Positions 36,810 to 48,173 of a DNA stretch of 64,000 nucleotides are shown one piece after another. Positions within the stretch are counted from its first letter, which is position 1, and every line of letters begins with the position of its first letter. The notes below the pieces were generated by a model. It saw nothing but the letters and a program-made list of their open reading frames with translations, did no database searches and had not been told where the DNA came from. A program made the position numbers and the translations under genes. Source of the DNA: Pyrrhoderma lamaoense (taxonomy: Eukaryota; Basidiomycota; Agaricomycetes; Hymenochaetales; Hymenochaetaceae); the NCBI GenBank assembly GCA_002794735.1, contig NBAZ01000011.1:496001-560000 (forward strand), written 5' to 3'.

Positions 36810-37128
36810 ATGCAGTTTTTCGATTTTTTCTCGAGAATAGCGGCAGGGATGAATATAGATAGATGAGATGAATTAGATTTCTCACGTGTATTAATTATAG
36901 TTAAAATTTTAAGGAATTAGATATTCCTTACGTACACAGTTGTTACAATTCCCAATTACTAGAGTTATCAAGTTAACTAAACTTAATCATAAATTTATCA
37001 TCACCACATTCAACAGTCTGCATTTTACGACTGGTCTTGCATTATCGTCTCAGGAGCTGTTTCGTAGTTGTTCAAAGTACAGTGCAATCTATTCAAACTA
37101 TCTATCGATAAATAAGTTGGAAAAAGTA
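36810..37128. other. Convergent TS1/MFS spacer
   Basis: AT-rich 3' UTR space between two converging genes; nothing else seen. Confidence 0.55.
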
Positions 37129-39018
37129 TCAATCTGCTACTTCTGTGCCAGATTTACTCCCTCCATCAGTTTCACTAGCAGGAGCCGATTCCGATCCTTT
37201 CTGAGGAGGCTTGAACAGTAATAGAACCATGATACTTTGGATGACTCCCAAAGCGACGACAAACCAAAAAGCAGAAGATGGGCCCTTGTATGATGGAAAG
37301 GGTGCTTGTTCTGCACTTGGACTAAAACGGTAGTGATAATGGCAACATTGATGGCTCCTCCAACTTGTTGCGCTGCACTAAAAATTGCAGCAGCCACTCC
37401 GACCTTGTCGGCTGGTACGGATGTGATAATACCGACACTAAAGAGACCCGGTTAGATACTTCATTCGCACATTGTGATATCGATATTGTGGTTCTTACTT
37501 TGATATCATATAAGCTGCGGTGGATCCGGCAGTTATTAGTATCATTGATGGAAAGGTATAGCTCCAGTAGCGAGTGTTAGAGGAAGAGTAAACCATAAGA
37601 ATTGAGAACAATCCAGCCATCAGATTTGAGCATATAAGAGCAATGCGTGGAGGCATCTGCAGAATCTGGCGCGGAAGAAGAACACAAATAATCGTAGACG
37701 TTAAACCCATCGGAAGCCTAGGAAATTAATGAATGGACTGCAAAGAGTAAGCTTCGATAGAAGTTACGTACACATGTAAGCCAATTGTAAGAGCACTCCA
37801 ATTATACGCAACTGGCCAGTACTCGCTGAAAACCAGGATAGGGCCAGTAAGGTATATCTGCGTGCAAAAGGAAACAAAGACAAGAACAAGGAAATTGGGA
37901 ATAAACCACATTCTGGGGGGTACGAGTGCATGATTCTCAAGTAAGCGAGTTTGCCAAAAGAAGAAAGACACTATCATGGCTATGGATATCACAAGGGAGC
38001 AAGAACTCTAGCAGTGTCCCATCCGGTAATTGGGGCCTCAGAAAGAGAGAAGATTAGGAGAATAAGTGATGCTGAACAAAATTGCGCATTAGTCCCATGC
38101 ATGAGTACCCAATATGATGGACATACCTGTGAGAATAAGTACTCCGGGGATGTCCATTTTGTTGTCGGTTGTCCCTTTATGCCTTTGACTGCTTGGTATC
38201 AGAAATATGGATACGGCCGAAAGCGGAATTGTAATAATGGGAACAACCCAGACAACCCATCTCCAAGAAGCAAATTGAACAATCAGGCCACCTATAACGA
38301 ATCCGAGACACAATCCCAACGTTCCACCGGCAGCAAAGCTAAAGAATCTAAGTTTATAGATTCCAAATATCAAGAGTGCCTGTAACTCACATTGTTAATG
38401 CAATTCCTGGATCTAGGAGTCGTGTAAGCTGCAGTAAGCATCGATGTCGCTGATGGGATTGTCATAGCTGCACCAATGCCTTGTAGTGCTCGAACAATAA
38501 TGAGAGCAATGATGTTTTTTGAGAACCCTCCGCCAATACCAACTACTCCGATCAGGAAGAAACCAATGATGAATATGGGCTTGGATGATAGATATCACAC
38601 ATTCGTCCTGCCTGTAGTATTGCTTTGGCTCAGAATCTCGTACCATTAACTCAGAGCTTTACTTACAAGCAGAAGAAATGATCCAAATGTCAAGCTATAG
38701 GCAGTAACCACCCAAGAGGCAATTGATGCAGGCTGGTTAAAATCTGATTTAATCTAGAGATGGACTGTTAGCATTGTATCGATAAAGTAGACAAAATACA
38801 AGCTATTACAGAGTCTAGACATATAATCATGGCTCCAGTCATAAAAGCATCGATGAACAAGGCAAGACAGAATACCGCAAGAACGATGGCTTGTCGAGCG
38901 CTGGATGCTTGGTTCTGACTCTCAACATTTTCAGTCACTGTACTTAAACCTGAGTCATACGAAGTCTTTTCTGGCTCTTTGTCTGACGATCTCTCGGAGT
39001 ATAGGATCCAGTCGACAT
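37129..39018 (-). CDS. Major facilitator superfamily transporter (drug:H+ antiporter-like)
   Basis: Polytopic exporter candidate. Probable start at 39018 (MSTGSYTPRDR), one base out of frame with the downstream N-terminal tail. Then ARQAIVLAVFCLALFIDAF, a helix exon with SWVVTAYSLTFGSFLLLAGR plus DIYHP (the helix 2-3 loop signature), IIVRALQGIGAAMTIPSA, and GTLGLCLGFVIGGLIVQFAS with WRWVVWV, typical of DHA2/DHA1-like carriers. Later exons give helices around 37990-37770, 37710-37500 and 37400-37250, ending KPPQKGSESAP and the stop at 37129-37131. Internal single-base gaps at about 38581 and 37280-37285 fit missing homopolymer bases. Lying between TS1 and P450 #1, it probably exports the cluster's terpenoid or protects the cell from it (inference). 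Confidence 0.86.
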
Positions 39019-39136
39019 GATGGTTTGACACAGACTCTACAGGAGGGAGAATGCGTCTACAAGAACAGTGTTCGATTGAATCCCGGGGAGGTCTCAACTC
39101 ATTTCTTTTCACACAGAGCGTCTCTGTGAAAACCAA

Positions 39137-39742
39137 ATATAGTATAAGCCAAAGTATTGAATATAAGTCACTAGTTACACGCCGTTCATCTTACTTTCCA
39201 TACTAAGGCCAGCTTCTTGAGCGGTGTCCTTTGTGATCAAACACGTTGAACATTAACTAACCGGTATGACCCCTAGGAATCTGGAGTTGAAACGACTTAT
39301 TTTTGATACTGATAAGCCGGCAAAGAATTGGAAAACTTTGAGTCACACTGAAGCGAGAATGTTTTAGGAATACACTACCGTGCTTTCGCTGACTGGGCGC
39401 AGTACAGATAGACAAAGAGCCTGAGCGGCCAACTTATAGTTGCGATATCTTGATCGGGAAGAATACGAAATTATGTAAACAAATTATATTGTATCTATAG
39501 ATAAAGTCACGTAAACCGATCCCCCTTCCCTTCCAGTACGGGCTTGAAGGGTAACCAAAGGCGCCCTCTCACGTTTTGATGCATTTGTAGGTCTTCTCCG
39601 AGGCCATCGCAGTTCTGATCCCGGTCCATGCATCCAGGGTCTTATCCTGACCGTTATACATCAAATATGTCGTAATTAATAACCACTTATAGCTGAATAT
39701 GTTCGCTCGAAGCTCGTTTGAGCCGTTCAACGACCCAGCACT
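39137..39742. other. Divergent MFS/P450 #1 promoter region
   Basis: No coding content seen. Because the two flanking genes are transcribed away from each other, this 0.6-0.7 kb region should carry both promoters and possible shared regulation. Confidence 0.5.
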
Positions 39743-42013
39743 ATGCTGCTCTCTGCTCTAGAACTTAGAAGTAAACTTGGAGCTAAATCTCTACTATCTT
39801 TAGTAGTATTATCGTGGTTCATCTCTTCCACGATACGACGCTATCTTCGTCTTCGTAAACTTCCACCTGGCCTAAAGGGCTACCTCTACTGGGCAACATC
39901 TTTCAGATACCAACTAAACTGCCATGGATTCGATTCCATGAAATGAGCAAAATATATGGTGCATATAAGCTTTAGTTGTTACTATCAAATTTATCTGAGT
40001 CTTACTTAACTAAATTCAGGACCTGTGATCTCTTTCAACGTCGCCGGACACCCAGTTATAGTTCTCAATGATAATAAATCCGCATTTGAACTGTCGGGTG
40101 AGTGATATTATCAAAAAAATAGCAACAATATTCTCAGTAAATGTCTTTCTCTAGACCGCCGAAGTACGATATACAGTCACAAACCCCGGTTCATCATGGC
40201 TGGGGAGATACTGTCGGGTGGAATCATGATGTCCTTTATATCCTACGGTGGATTGTGAGTTGAATTTACTGATCCACAAAAACCACTGCTAAGAGTTTCT
40301 AGATTCCGCCGCCTTCGTCGAGCAACACATGACACTTTTGGCCCGCATGGCTCCGAACAGTTCCAACCCTTACAGGAGAAAGAAGCTATAAGACTCGCAA
40401 CGGAACTCCTAGCCAACCCAGACGAATGGGAAGATAACGTAAAGAGGTAATTTTAAGAGTAACTCTAGATATTAATTATGATTTATGAGCCTCTGGAAAC
40501 AGATCAACTGCGTCAAACATCTTGACCGCAACGTATGGATGGCCGAGAATCGATGATAGTCATATGTCCCTGGTCAAACGCATACATGCACATACTGCTC
40601 GTCTTGCCAATGCTAGTATTCCCGGTTCCAGTATGGTTGATCTCTTCCCGTTTCTGAACTACCTGCCTCTGTGGATGTCTGGCTGGAAACGTGACGCCTT
40701 AGCATGGCACAAAAGAGAATCTGACATGTTTGAGAGTTTCAACTCGGATGTCGAAAAGAAAATGGTAAGTTCACGCTTTGCAACGAAAACATGATAAAAA
40801 AGTATAACTTACATTATATCATCTTTTGCGTTCACAGAATCTCGGAGAAGCGAAACACTGCTTTGTGTCTGCTCTCATAGAAGACGAAGAGAAGTTTGGC
40901 CTATCCCGAAAAGAGGCTGCGTGGCTATCTGGTATCATGTTGTTCGTGTCATTCTCTTCACAACCAGTGATTTAATCTGAGTGACAACCACTTTCAGTTC
41001 TGCAGGGGCCGAGACAACTTCGGCCTCACTCGCTAATTTCTTCATTGCCATGATACATCACCCAGAGATAATGAGGAAAGCTCAAGCAGAAATCGATAGT
41101 GTTATTGGTCGAGATCGTGTCCCTTCTTTTGCTGACAGACCCCATCTCCCGTATATTCGAGCACTCGTAAGGGAGCTTCTCCGATGGAGACCTGCTGGCC
41201 CATTGGGTGAGTCTAGTTTTCGGATTGATCGTATTATCACCTTCTATAACATATTATCTCCATATAAGGCATTCCAAGACGCGCCGCGGAGGTATGTGAT
41301 TATAATGAACCACTGCTCTTGTTGTTCTGATTCATGTCACTAATAGGATGGCTGGTACGATGGATACTTTATACCTAAAGGTTAGTAGTATACTCCACCT
41401 TTTCCTCCGCATTGGACTTACACTTTTAATGCTTGTAGGTTCAACAGTCATTTCGAACATATGGTAGGGATAGCGAAACTATTTTAATCTCAAGTTAGAC
41501 GCCTCACATCCGCATTTAGGGCGATAGACAGAGACCCTAAAATCTACAAAGACCCAGAAAGTTTTATCCCAGAGAGACACCTTGATGAAACCGGGACGAT
41601 CGATATATCTCCACCCGACATGCATTCATTAGGGCATGTCTCATTTGGTTTTGGAAGACGGTAAGCTTCTATATCTTTCAGATTTGGATGATCTTCTTAA
41701 TACGAACTCACGCTTGTCATCTAGTACATGCGTCGGTGTCACATTCGCAAGTCAATCTCTATTTATCAACTTTGCTATGTTACTTTGGGCTTTCAACGTT
41801 GAGAAGGCACGCGATGCACAAGGCAACGAATTGACACCTTCATTGACAGATGTTATTGATGCTGGAGTTGTAGTGTAAGTAACACTTGTATCATTAGTAA
41901 ACTGATACTAACTAGAAAGGATTGATAGGGGTCCAGCACCTTTCCATTGTAAACTCGTCCCAAGGTTCCCGGACATCGGACCCATTTTGGAAAGGGCAAA
42001 AGCTAACTTTTAA
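39743..42013 (+). CDS. Cytochrome P450 monooxygenase #1
   Basis: Microsomal haem monooxygenase likely to oxidise the terpene skeleton. N-terminal anchor LLSLVVLSWFISSTI, basic RRYLRLR, then proline-rich LPPG. Missing one C near 39871, the frame resumes KGLPLLGNIFQIPTK. Later: GHPVIVLNDN, FRRLRRATHDTFGP, the I-helix SAGAETTSASLANFF (AGxET form), the ExxR motif in RELLRWRP, WYDGYFIPKGS, DRDPKIYKDPESFIPERHLD (PERF region), and the haem-ligand loop FGFGRRTCVGV with Cys at about 41730. The end is FHCKLVPRFPDIG with the stop at 42011-42013. About ten short introns. Subfamily number not assigned. The I-helix exon and flanks appear intact. Confidence 0.92.
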
Positions 42014-42161
42014 TCAATTTAAAGTAAATCATGCACTGTAGAGCTCATTAAGATACAATGTTATATTACGAATAGTTTTTTTTAGAATGGTAGAAATTTA
42101 ATCCATGCTTTTCGGACAATCATAACGATAGAAAACTCCTCTTTTTACAAACATAAATCCT

Positions 42162-43519
42162 TCAAAAGTCTGTCTTTTTACCACCGTAACTCTGTAGTGG
42201 ATACTCTCCCACAGACATCACGGTGTCAGTCTGCCCAACTCGAGAAGTATTAGGAGCGGTAGCAAACTCCATAGTTCTTTCTAGCCCTGTTCCCTTTCGA
42301 GAGTATAAGGTTCCGGATCCTGACGCATAAGCGGTAGAACCCGAGTATGCTTCTGCTCCACTTGAGGTAAAACCTCTATTGACTGCTAAAATGATGAATG
42401 TAGGAACGATACCCTGAGGAGCATACGTATCAAAAAAAATTGATTCATCAGAAAGAACTAGGATTAACAAACCATAATTTGTGGCATGCAGTCCATGACA
42501 ATATAAAGTGCGTTGTTCCCATCAAGACCGTCATCTGGGGATAACTCAAAGAGGATAAACTCAATTGTTTTGCTGATAGCAATAACGACACCAGATTCAA
42601 CGATAAGAAGGATCATATAGCGATACTTGATCTGAGACGATCCAAAGGACATGTCACCCAGATTACGCATCAAATTCCTGAAAAATTAATCTGTTAGAAG
42701 GAAATGAGGGTATATTTTAGATCAAGAGCACAGACCATATCTTCCCAGCCGTCAATGCAGTAACCAATAAATTGGTGGCCATAGACACTGCAAGCATGCC
42801 TTCGGCCCATTGAACTGAGGTAGGAGTGAAGGGATCGGGCAAAAAATATTGTCCAACTGCGCCATAGCCGGTAACTGCCATACTAGGATTAGTACATTGT
42901 TTCTTACAGACCTTTAAAACACATACTAGCAGTCGCTATTACCATTGAACAAGGGATTGCGATAACAATATAATTTTTGCTCCAAACCATAAAACATCTC
43001 CATACAAGGACTATATCACCAAGAACAATCTTAAAACAGTATTTTTAGTGAAATTCTGAGCATTAAACTCTGTGAATAGGTTATCGCACCAGAGTGATAT
43101 AGATCATATCCTTGGATCTATTCAAGGGTTGAGATATATCGGCCAAGTATAGAATAGCTCCGCCATCATCGTTAACATGAACGATAAAGGCCTGGATGAG
43201 TCGGGAGAGCACAAGTGCAATGTGTGTCGTAGCCAGAACGTACCTTAGTTATGAATCATCAGAAACTTTGCTACAAAGCGAAAAAAAGAAGATAGATCAT
43301 ACATTACAACAACTACTCCCGTTGTGACATGATTCCTTCCGCCTCCAGGGCGTGTGATAACAGAGATGATACAGAAGGCAAAAACAACAGTGAAAGCACC
43401 TGCAATTTCGGAATGAGAATTATGCGTCCGGATATCAGAAAAACAGCGGGCGTACCCCAGAGCGCAGATGCTAACCAACCACCCACAAGGTATGACTTAT
43501 CAATAGGGAAGTTTGTCAT
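42162..43519 (-). CDS. Basidiomycete 7-TM membrane protein (second family), tandem copy A
   Basis: Starts M-T-N-F-P-I-D-K-S-Y-L-V-G-G-W at 43519 (an in-frame ATG at 43582 would add 21 residues). Exon 2 begins AFTVVFAFCIISVITRPGGG. A minus-strand block near 43200-43100 reads AFIVHVNDDGGAILYLAD and KDMIYITL, followed by further helix exons. Then KYRYMILLIVESGVVIAI and KTIEFILFELSPDDGLDGNN with CMPQIM (42673-42470), and the last exon LAVNRGFTSSGAEAYSGS, a Ser/Gly/Thr-rich cytoplasmic tail, with the stop at 42162. This pattern matches a widespread mushroom family of unknown function of about 320 residues. Copy B, about 450 bp upstream in the transcribed direction, is its close paralogue. It sits between P450 #1 and the FAD oxidoreductase, but a role in terpenoid synthesis or sensing is unproven. 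Confidence 0.78.
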
Positions 43520-43582
43520 GGCGTGGTGGTTAAGAGCTTTTGGCAACTTTTTTTCCTTCTCTTCAGCCAGTATAAAAAGCAC

Positions 43583-43963
43583 TTAGACTATTCTAGTAGG
43601 TAATTGGAACACTTGGCCCGCCCAGCCCGGAGATAGCCATCAGCTCACGGGCTTTCTCACATGTTGAAGCTTAATACACAGATCCCCTGGCGCCCATGGT
43701 TGCTTTCGGCTAGCAAGAACTATTGGATCAAAATTATGAGATCGAAGCACAAAACAAAACAGTTTCCGTGCTCAGCGGTGCATCTTCGTTTGATCACCGT
43801 AGATAACGTGATAATCTTGATTGAGTTATCTATTACGTACTGATCATGAAACTTATGTAATATTTTTAAGAATCCTTTTTTCAGAAGAAGTTCAGAAAAG
43901 TTTAATAAATTACAAACTATAGAAGTCCATAGCAAAAGAATGCAAGGTATGGTAGACAAAGCG
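43583..43963. other. Spacer between tandem 7-TM copies
   Basis: Contains the promoter of copy A and the 3' UTR of copy B; short frames only. Confidence 0.5.
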
Positions 43964-45317
43964 CTATAGAGCCGATTTCTTGTCAGACATATCTTGCATG
44001 TTGTAGTCCGTGGTTATAACCGTGTCCGTTTGTACAGTAGGGACGGCAAACTGCATCTTATTTCCCAAGGTTCTACTCGTGCTTTGAGTATACATGCTTC
44101 CTGCGCCTGATCCATAAGCAGTCCTACTGGTGTAGGCCTGTCCGTTTGACGTAAGTCCTCTGTTGACCGCTAGAACAATGAAGGTTGGTGCAAGACCCTG
44201 ATAATAAGGTCACCTTAAGTCTCCAGCACAGAAAAGTATAGTATAGGTGAAGATACTAACCATTATCTGAGGCATGCATTCCATTACAATGTAGAGGGCA
44301 TTCAATCCCTCAAGTCCATTGTCTGGAGATAGCAGAAAGAGCACAAACTCGATTGTCTTTGCAGCAGCAACAAATATCCAGATTCAACTATTAGGAGGAT
44401 AAGGTAATGATATTTAATTTGCGAAGACGTGAAAGAAACATCCCCGAGACTCCGCATTAGCCACCTGGATTTAGATAATTAAAATTAATCACTGGAATCG
44501 CGGACTACAGAACATTGAGCAATACAAACCAGATCTTTCCAGCTGTAAGTGCCGTTACTATTATGTTAGTGGTCATCGACACTGCTAACATCCCAGTAGC
44601 CCACGCCACAGAAGTTGGAGTAAATGGATTAGGCAAAAAGTAGCGACCAACGGCTCCATATCCAGTAACTGCATTCAGGAAAGCTTTAATGAACGCCTGA
44701 ATTCATATCGGGTAATCACGACTCACTCGCAGTTGCTATTACCATAGCACTAGGAAGAGCAACAATGTAATAGTTTTGGCTCCATACCATGAAGCAACGC
44801 CAAACAAGGATAGAGTCGCCAAGAACAATCTGAGGCACAAAAAATCAGTATATACATGAATATGATACTTTTACGACATCAATTCTAATTCACCAAAGTA
44901 ATGTAAATCATGTCTTTAGACCTGTTTAGGGGCAAACCAATATCGGCCAGGTAGAGGATTGCACCGCCTTCATCATTAACATGTACGATGAATGCCTGGA
45001 TCAGTCTTGCCAAGACCAAACAAATGTGCACTGTTGCCAGAGTGTACCTTCACTTCAATTCAGCTAGTGATAATTTTTCCAAAATTATAATGGATGTTTA
45101 CATCACAATGATAGCACCTGTAGTTACATAGTTTCTACCATCCCCGGGACGGTTGATAACAGATAACATACAAAATATAAAGACAACGGTGAAAGCACCT
45201 TCGAACAGAATGAGCTTTCTGAAAAACGTCAAGAATTGTACGCTTACCCCAAAGTGAAGAAGCCAGCCATCCGCCAACCAGATAGGACTCATCAATCGGG
45301 AAGTTGGGCAGGGCCAT
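43964..45317 (-). CDS. Basidiomycete 7-TM membrane protein (second family), tandem copy B
   Basis: Paralogue of copy A with the same exon order: MALPNFPIDESYLVGGWLAS at 45317, then AFTVVFIFCMLSVINRPGDG, AFIVHVNDEGGAILYLAD near 45000-44950, helix exons around 44830-44520, LILLIVESG then KTIEFVLFLLSPDNG near 44410-44290, and FIVLAVNRGLTSNGQAYTS with a tail ending QDMSDKKSAL and the stop at 43964-43966. One extra base is needed near 44377-44383 to continue from VESG into the KTIEF helix. The paired copies suggest local duplication. Tail sequences have diverged more than the helices. Confidence 0.76.
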
Positions 45318-45791
45318 AGTACAAGCACAATGAGGGACCTTGAGCAACAAGGGATACAAGCGCGCTTGTCTTACAGATTTACTATTTAGTACCTACCCTG
45401 TGAGAGAATGTGCGTCTTCGGGGCTTCATTTCCCCGGAAAAGAGCATTATCTCCTTTCTGGCGCAACCTCAGATTCGGAAACATATGGCGTATACACTTC
45501 ACACTGACTCTCGGCCTGTATTTACTTCTGGTAGTTCTAAAGTGATACTTATCGGAGATGAAACGGCCTCGCTAGCTATTAATAGCACATGTGATCGGCG
45601 GCATCAGTAAAAAAAAATTGTTCCGAATTTGTATGTCTCACAGTTCTTTATTGTGGGCGTTGGCGCCTATATGGTTTTGATCAAAGTCAAAGTACAGCCA
45701 TCACTCGCGACTATACACAACTTTAAATCTAGATGCTTTTGTTAGCCACGCTCAGAAAGTCTCCTCGACGACGAACCATAGCCGTATTCTG
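45318..45791. other. Divergent 7-TM B / FAD oxidoreductase promoter region
   Basis: No supported coding sequence; the two flanking genes diverge, so it likely carries both promoters. An A8 run lies near 45610. Confidence 0.5.
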
Positions 45792-47616
45792 ATGGGTGCC
45801 GTTCTTTCCCAGCTGCGTGTAGCGTTGCAGACGCTCAAGTCGATGGCGAATGACTACGAGATCTTGTCTCGCCGTATTTCACAAGACCCAGGAATCCCAA
45901 GATTGAATTCGTCTGTGCCTTACTGGACAATTCCACATTCTACGGTTGCTCGACATGGTTGTGACGCTGAGCTACCGAAATCAGCAGATATCGTTATCAT
46001 TGGAAGCGGTATCACAGGAACATCCATAGCGAAAGCTCTGCTAGATCACAAGACGGAAGAAAATGTCCAACCTTTACGAATTGTAATGATTGAAGCCAGG
46101 GATGCTTGCTCAGGTGCAACGGGAAGGTATGTGTTACCTTATTTGGAAGATTATATCTAAGATAAGATCGCCTCAGAAATGGTGGACACTGTTCGCCAAA
46201 TACATTTGAAGATTACCAAGAACTCAAAGAAGAACATGGGTCCTCTATTGCCTCTCAGATTATACAATTTCGTCTAGCTCATATACATACACTAATCAAA
46301 GTCGCCGAGGAGGAACACTTGCTAACCGATAGTCAAGTGAGAGAGGTTGAAGAATTTGGTGTATATGTCAACGAAGCACTCTTCAGCGATGCTAGAAATA
46401 ATCTAGAAAAATACTTAGAGGATGCTCCGTCAGAAGGAGGAATCTACAAACTATATCAAAATCGGGAGGATATCACAGTGTGTTACGCAACTTTTGAAAA
46501 AATTTCAATCTTTTTCACGCTCCGCTTTAGGGACTACAACTATCGACAGCTGTCTCTGGATGTATCCAGAAGACAGGTGCAGCTCTTCATCCTTACCGTT
46601 TCGTAACAGGAATCCTCTCAAATTTACTTGATCGGTACCCCAAGTACGTAATGTTCTATTTTATAAGGCTTTCGATTGACTAACTAGAAGTTACCTATCA
46701 GCTTTCAACTATTCACCTGCACACCATGTATCAGTATATCGTCAAATAATGATGGGTATGTAGCTACAACACCGCGGGGCGAGATCTCAGCTCCACATAT
46801 CATTCACGCGACCAACGCTTGGTCTTCTCATCTACTTACGGGGATGCGAAGAAAGATAGTACCTACTCGGTTACATATGACTGCTCAACGTCCAGGAAAA
46901 GGACTAATGCAATCTTCATGGGCTGGTAATAGATCATTCGTATTTTATCCGGGGAAATCGGAGTTTGCATTCGACTATCTTACACAGTTGCTTCCATCAA
47001 ATCGTAGTAATGTTAACTCACAATACCCCATAACTTCGGGAGAGTTCATGTTTGGTGGTGGGGCCATGCTCGGGGGCAACGCAGAAGCCGCCTTGTTCGA
47101 CAATGTAGGGAACGTTGATGATGAAAAGTCAGAATTTGAGGTCGGTGCATACCTAGGAGGCGTCTTGGAACGATACTTCTCAAATTGGGGCAAAGAAGGG
47201 GATGATGAAAGTACAACACAACCTCCGACAGGCTCGTGGGGAGAGGGTAGGATGAAGGCGCTTTGGACGGGTATAATGGGGATGTCTGCTGACTTAAAAC
47301 CTTGGGTAGGGCGTGTTCCTACTACCATATCAAAACGCGAGGAACCTCAAAGATCCTCGTTACTTTTATGTGAAGACAATACAAAGTTACTCTCCATGAG
47401 ATCCCGATTAGCTGCGCCTGGAGAGTGGATTGCAGCAGGATTCAGCGGCGAAGGAATGGCCCATGCTTGGTTGAGTGGTCGTGCCTGGCGAATATGGTTT
47501 TGCTCAGTGATAAGCAAGAACCCGTATTAGTAGAATTACCTCAACCTTTTCTTATCACGGAGAAACGGTGGAAGCAAGCTAGTATTGAGAAACTTATGGA
47601 AGGAATCGCAGACTAG
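45792..47616 (+). CDS. FAD-dependent oxidoreductase (DAO family)
   Basis: Starts MGAVLSQLRVALQTLKSMAN. The Rossmann FAD-binding fold is plain: SADIVIIGSGITGTSIAKAL, then RIVMIEARDACSGATGR, joined across an intron to NGGHCSPNTFEDY, the usual SGATGRNGG motif of DAO-type flavoenzymes. Later exons give ALHPYRFVTGILSNLL, VATTPRGEISAPHIIHATNA with AWSSHLL, PGKSEFAFDYL, an inserted acidic segment (GNVDDEKSEFEVG), GIMGMSADLKPWVGRVP, and the C-terminal FAD contact GEWIAAGFSGEGMAHAWLSG. A missing C at about 47484 shifts the frame; the continuation LANMVLLSDKQEPV ends KLMEGIAD at 47614-47616. Relatives oxidise amines or amino acids, or act in secondary metabolism. Its place between the two P450 genes suggests tailoring of the terpenoid, which is inference. 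Confidence 0.87.
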
Positions 47617-48173
47617 TAGTCATCAAGATGTCTCTATCTTTGTGATTTTGAGTCTCCTGGATATCGAGAGTTAAGCACACCGACTCAATAGGTTGGTGGA
47701 TGATCTTGGACTTAGGTGACTCGACCCTGATGAAATGAACGGATACTTTAGTCCTGAGACATTATTTAAATGCACGTTTCGATCACTTTGCGTTGCGTAA
47801 CATCAGACCCTGTCGGAATAAATGTATTTTTGTATAATGTCGTCTGGGTCTTAAGATATGACGTGGGAAACGGACCTCCGAAGAATATCAGATTCGTATC
47901 AAGGTACAAAATACAAAGGAAATTCAGGAAATAAGATTTCCGTCTGATGCTCCACCACGTATGGCAGTACACTCTTAACTACTGATTTGGTTTCAATAGG
48001 GTCGGCGCTGAAACGCTTAAAATCATACTAATATTCGAACGATAAGTGTAAATCGAAGACAAAGAGATTCAATATTGAAATACCGATTATATGATGAAGT
48101 TTAGTCAAGAAGTAACAAGGCGGTAGTGTTTATATTGGTCAAAGGAAGCTTTCGTCTCTCTTCAACTTGAACA
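47617..48173. other. FAD oxidoreductase / P450 #2 intergenic region
   Basis: No gene seen; contains the upstream region of P450 #2. Confidence 0.5.
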
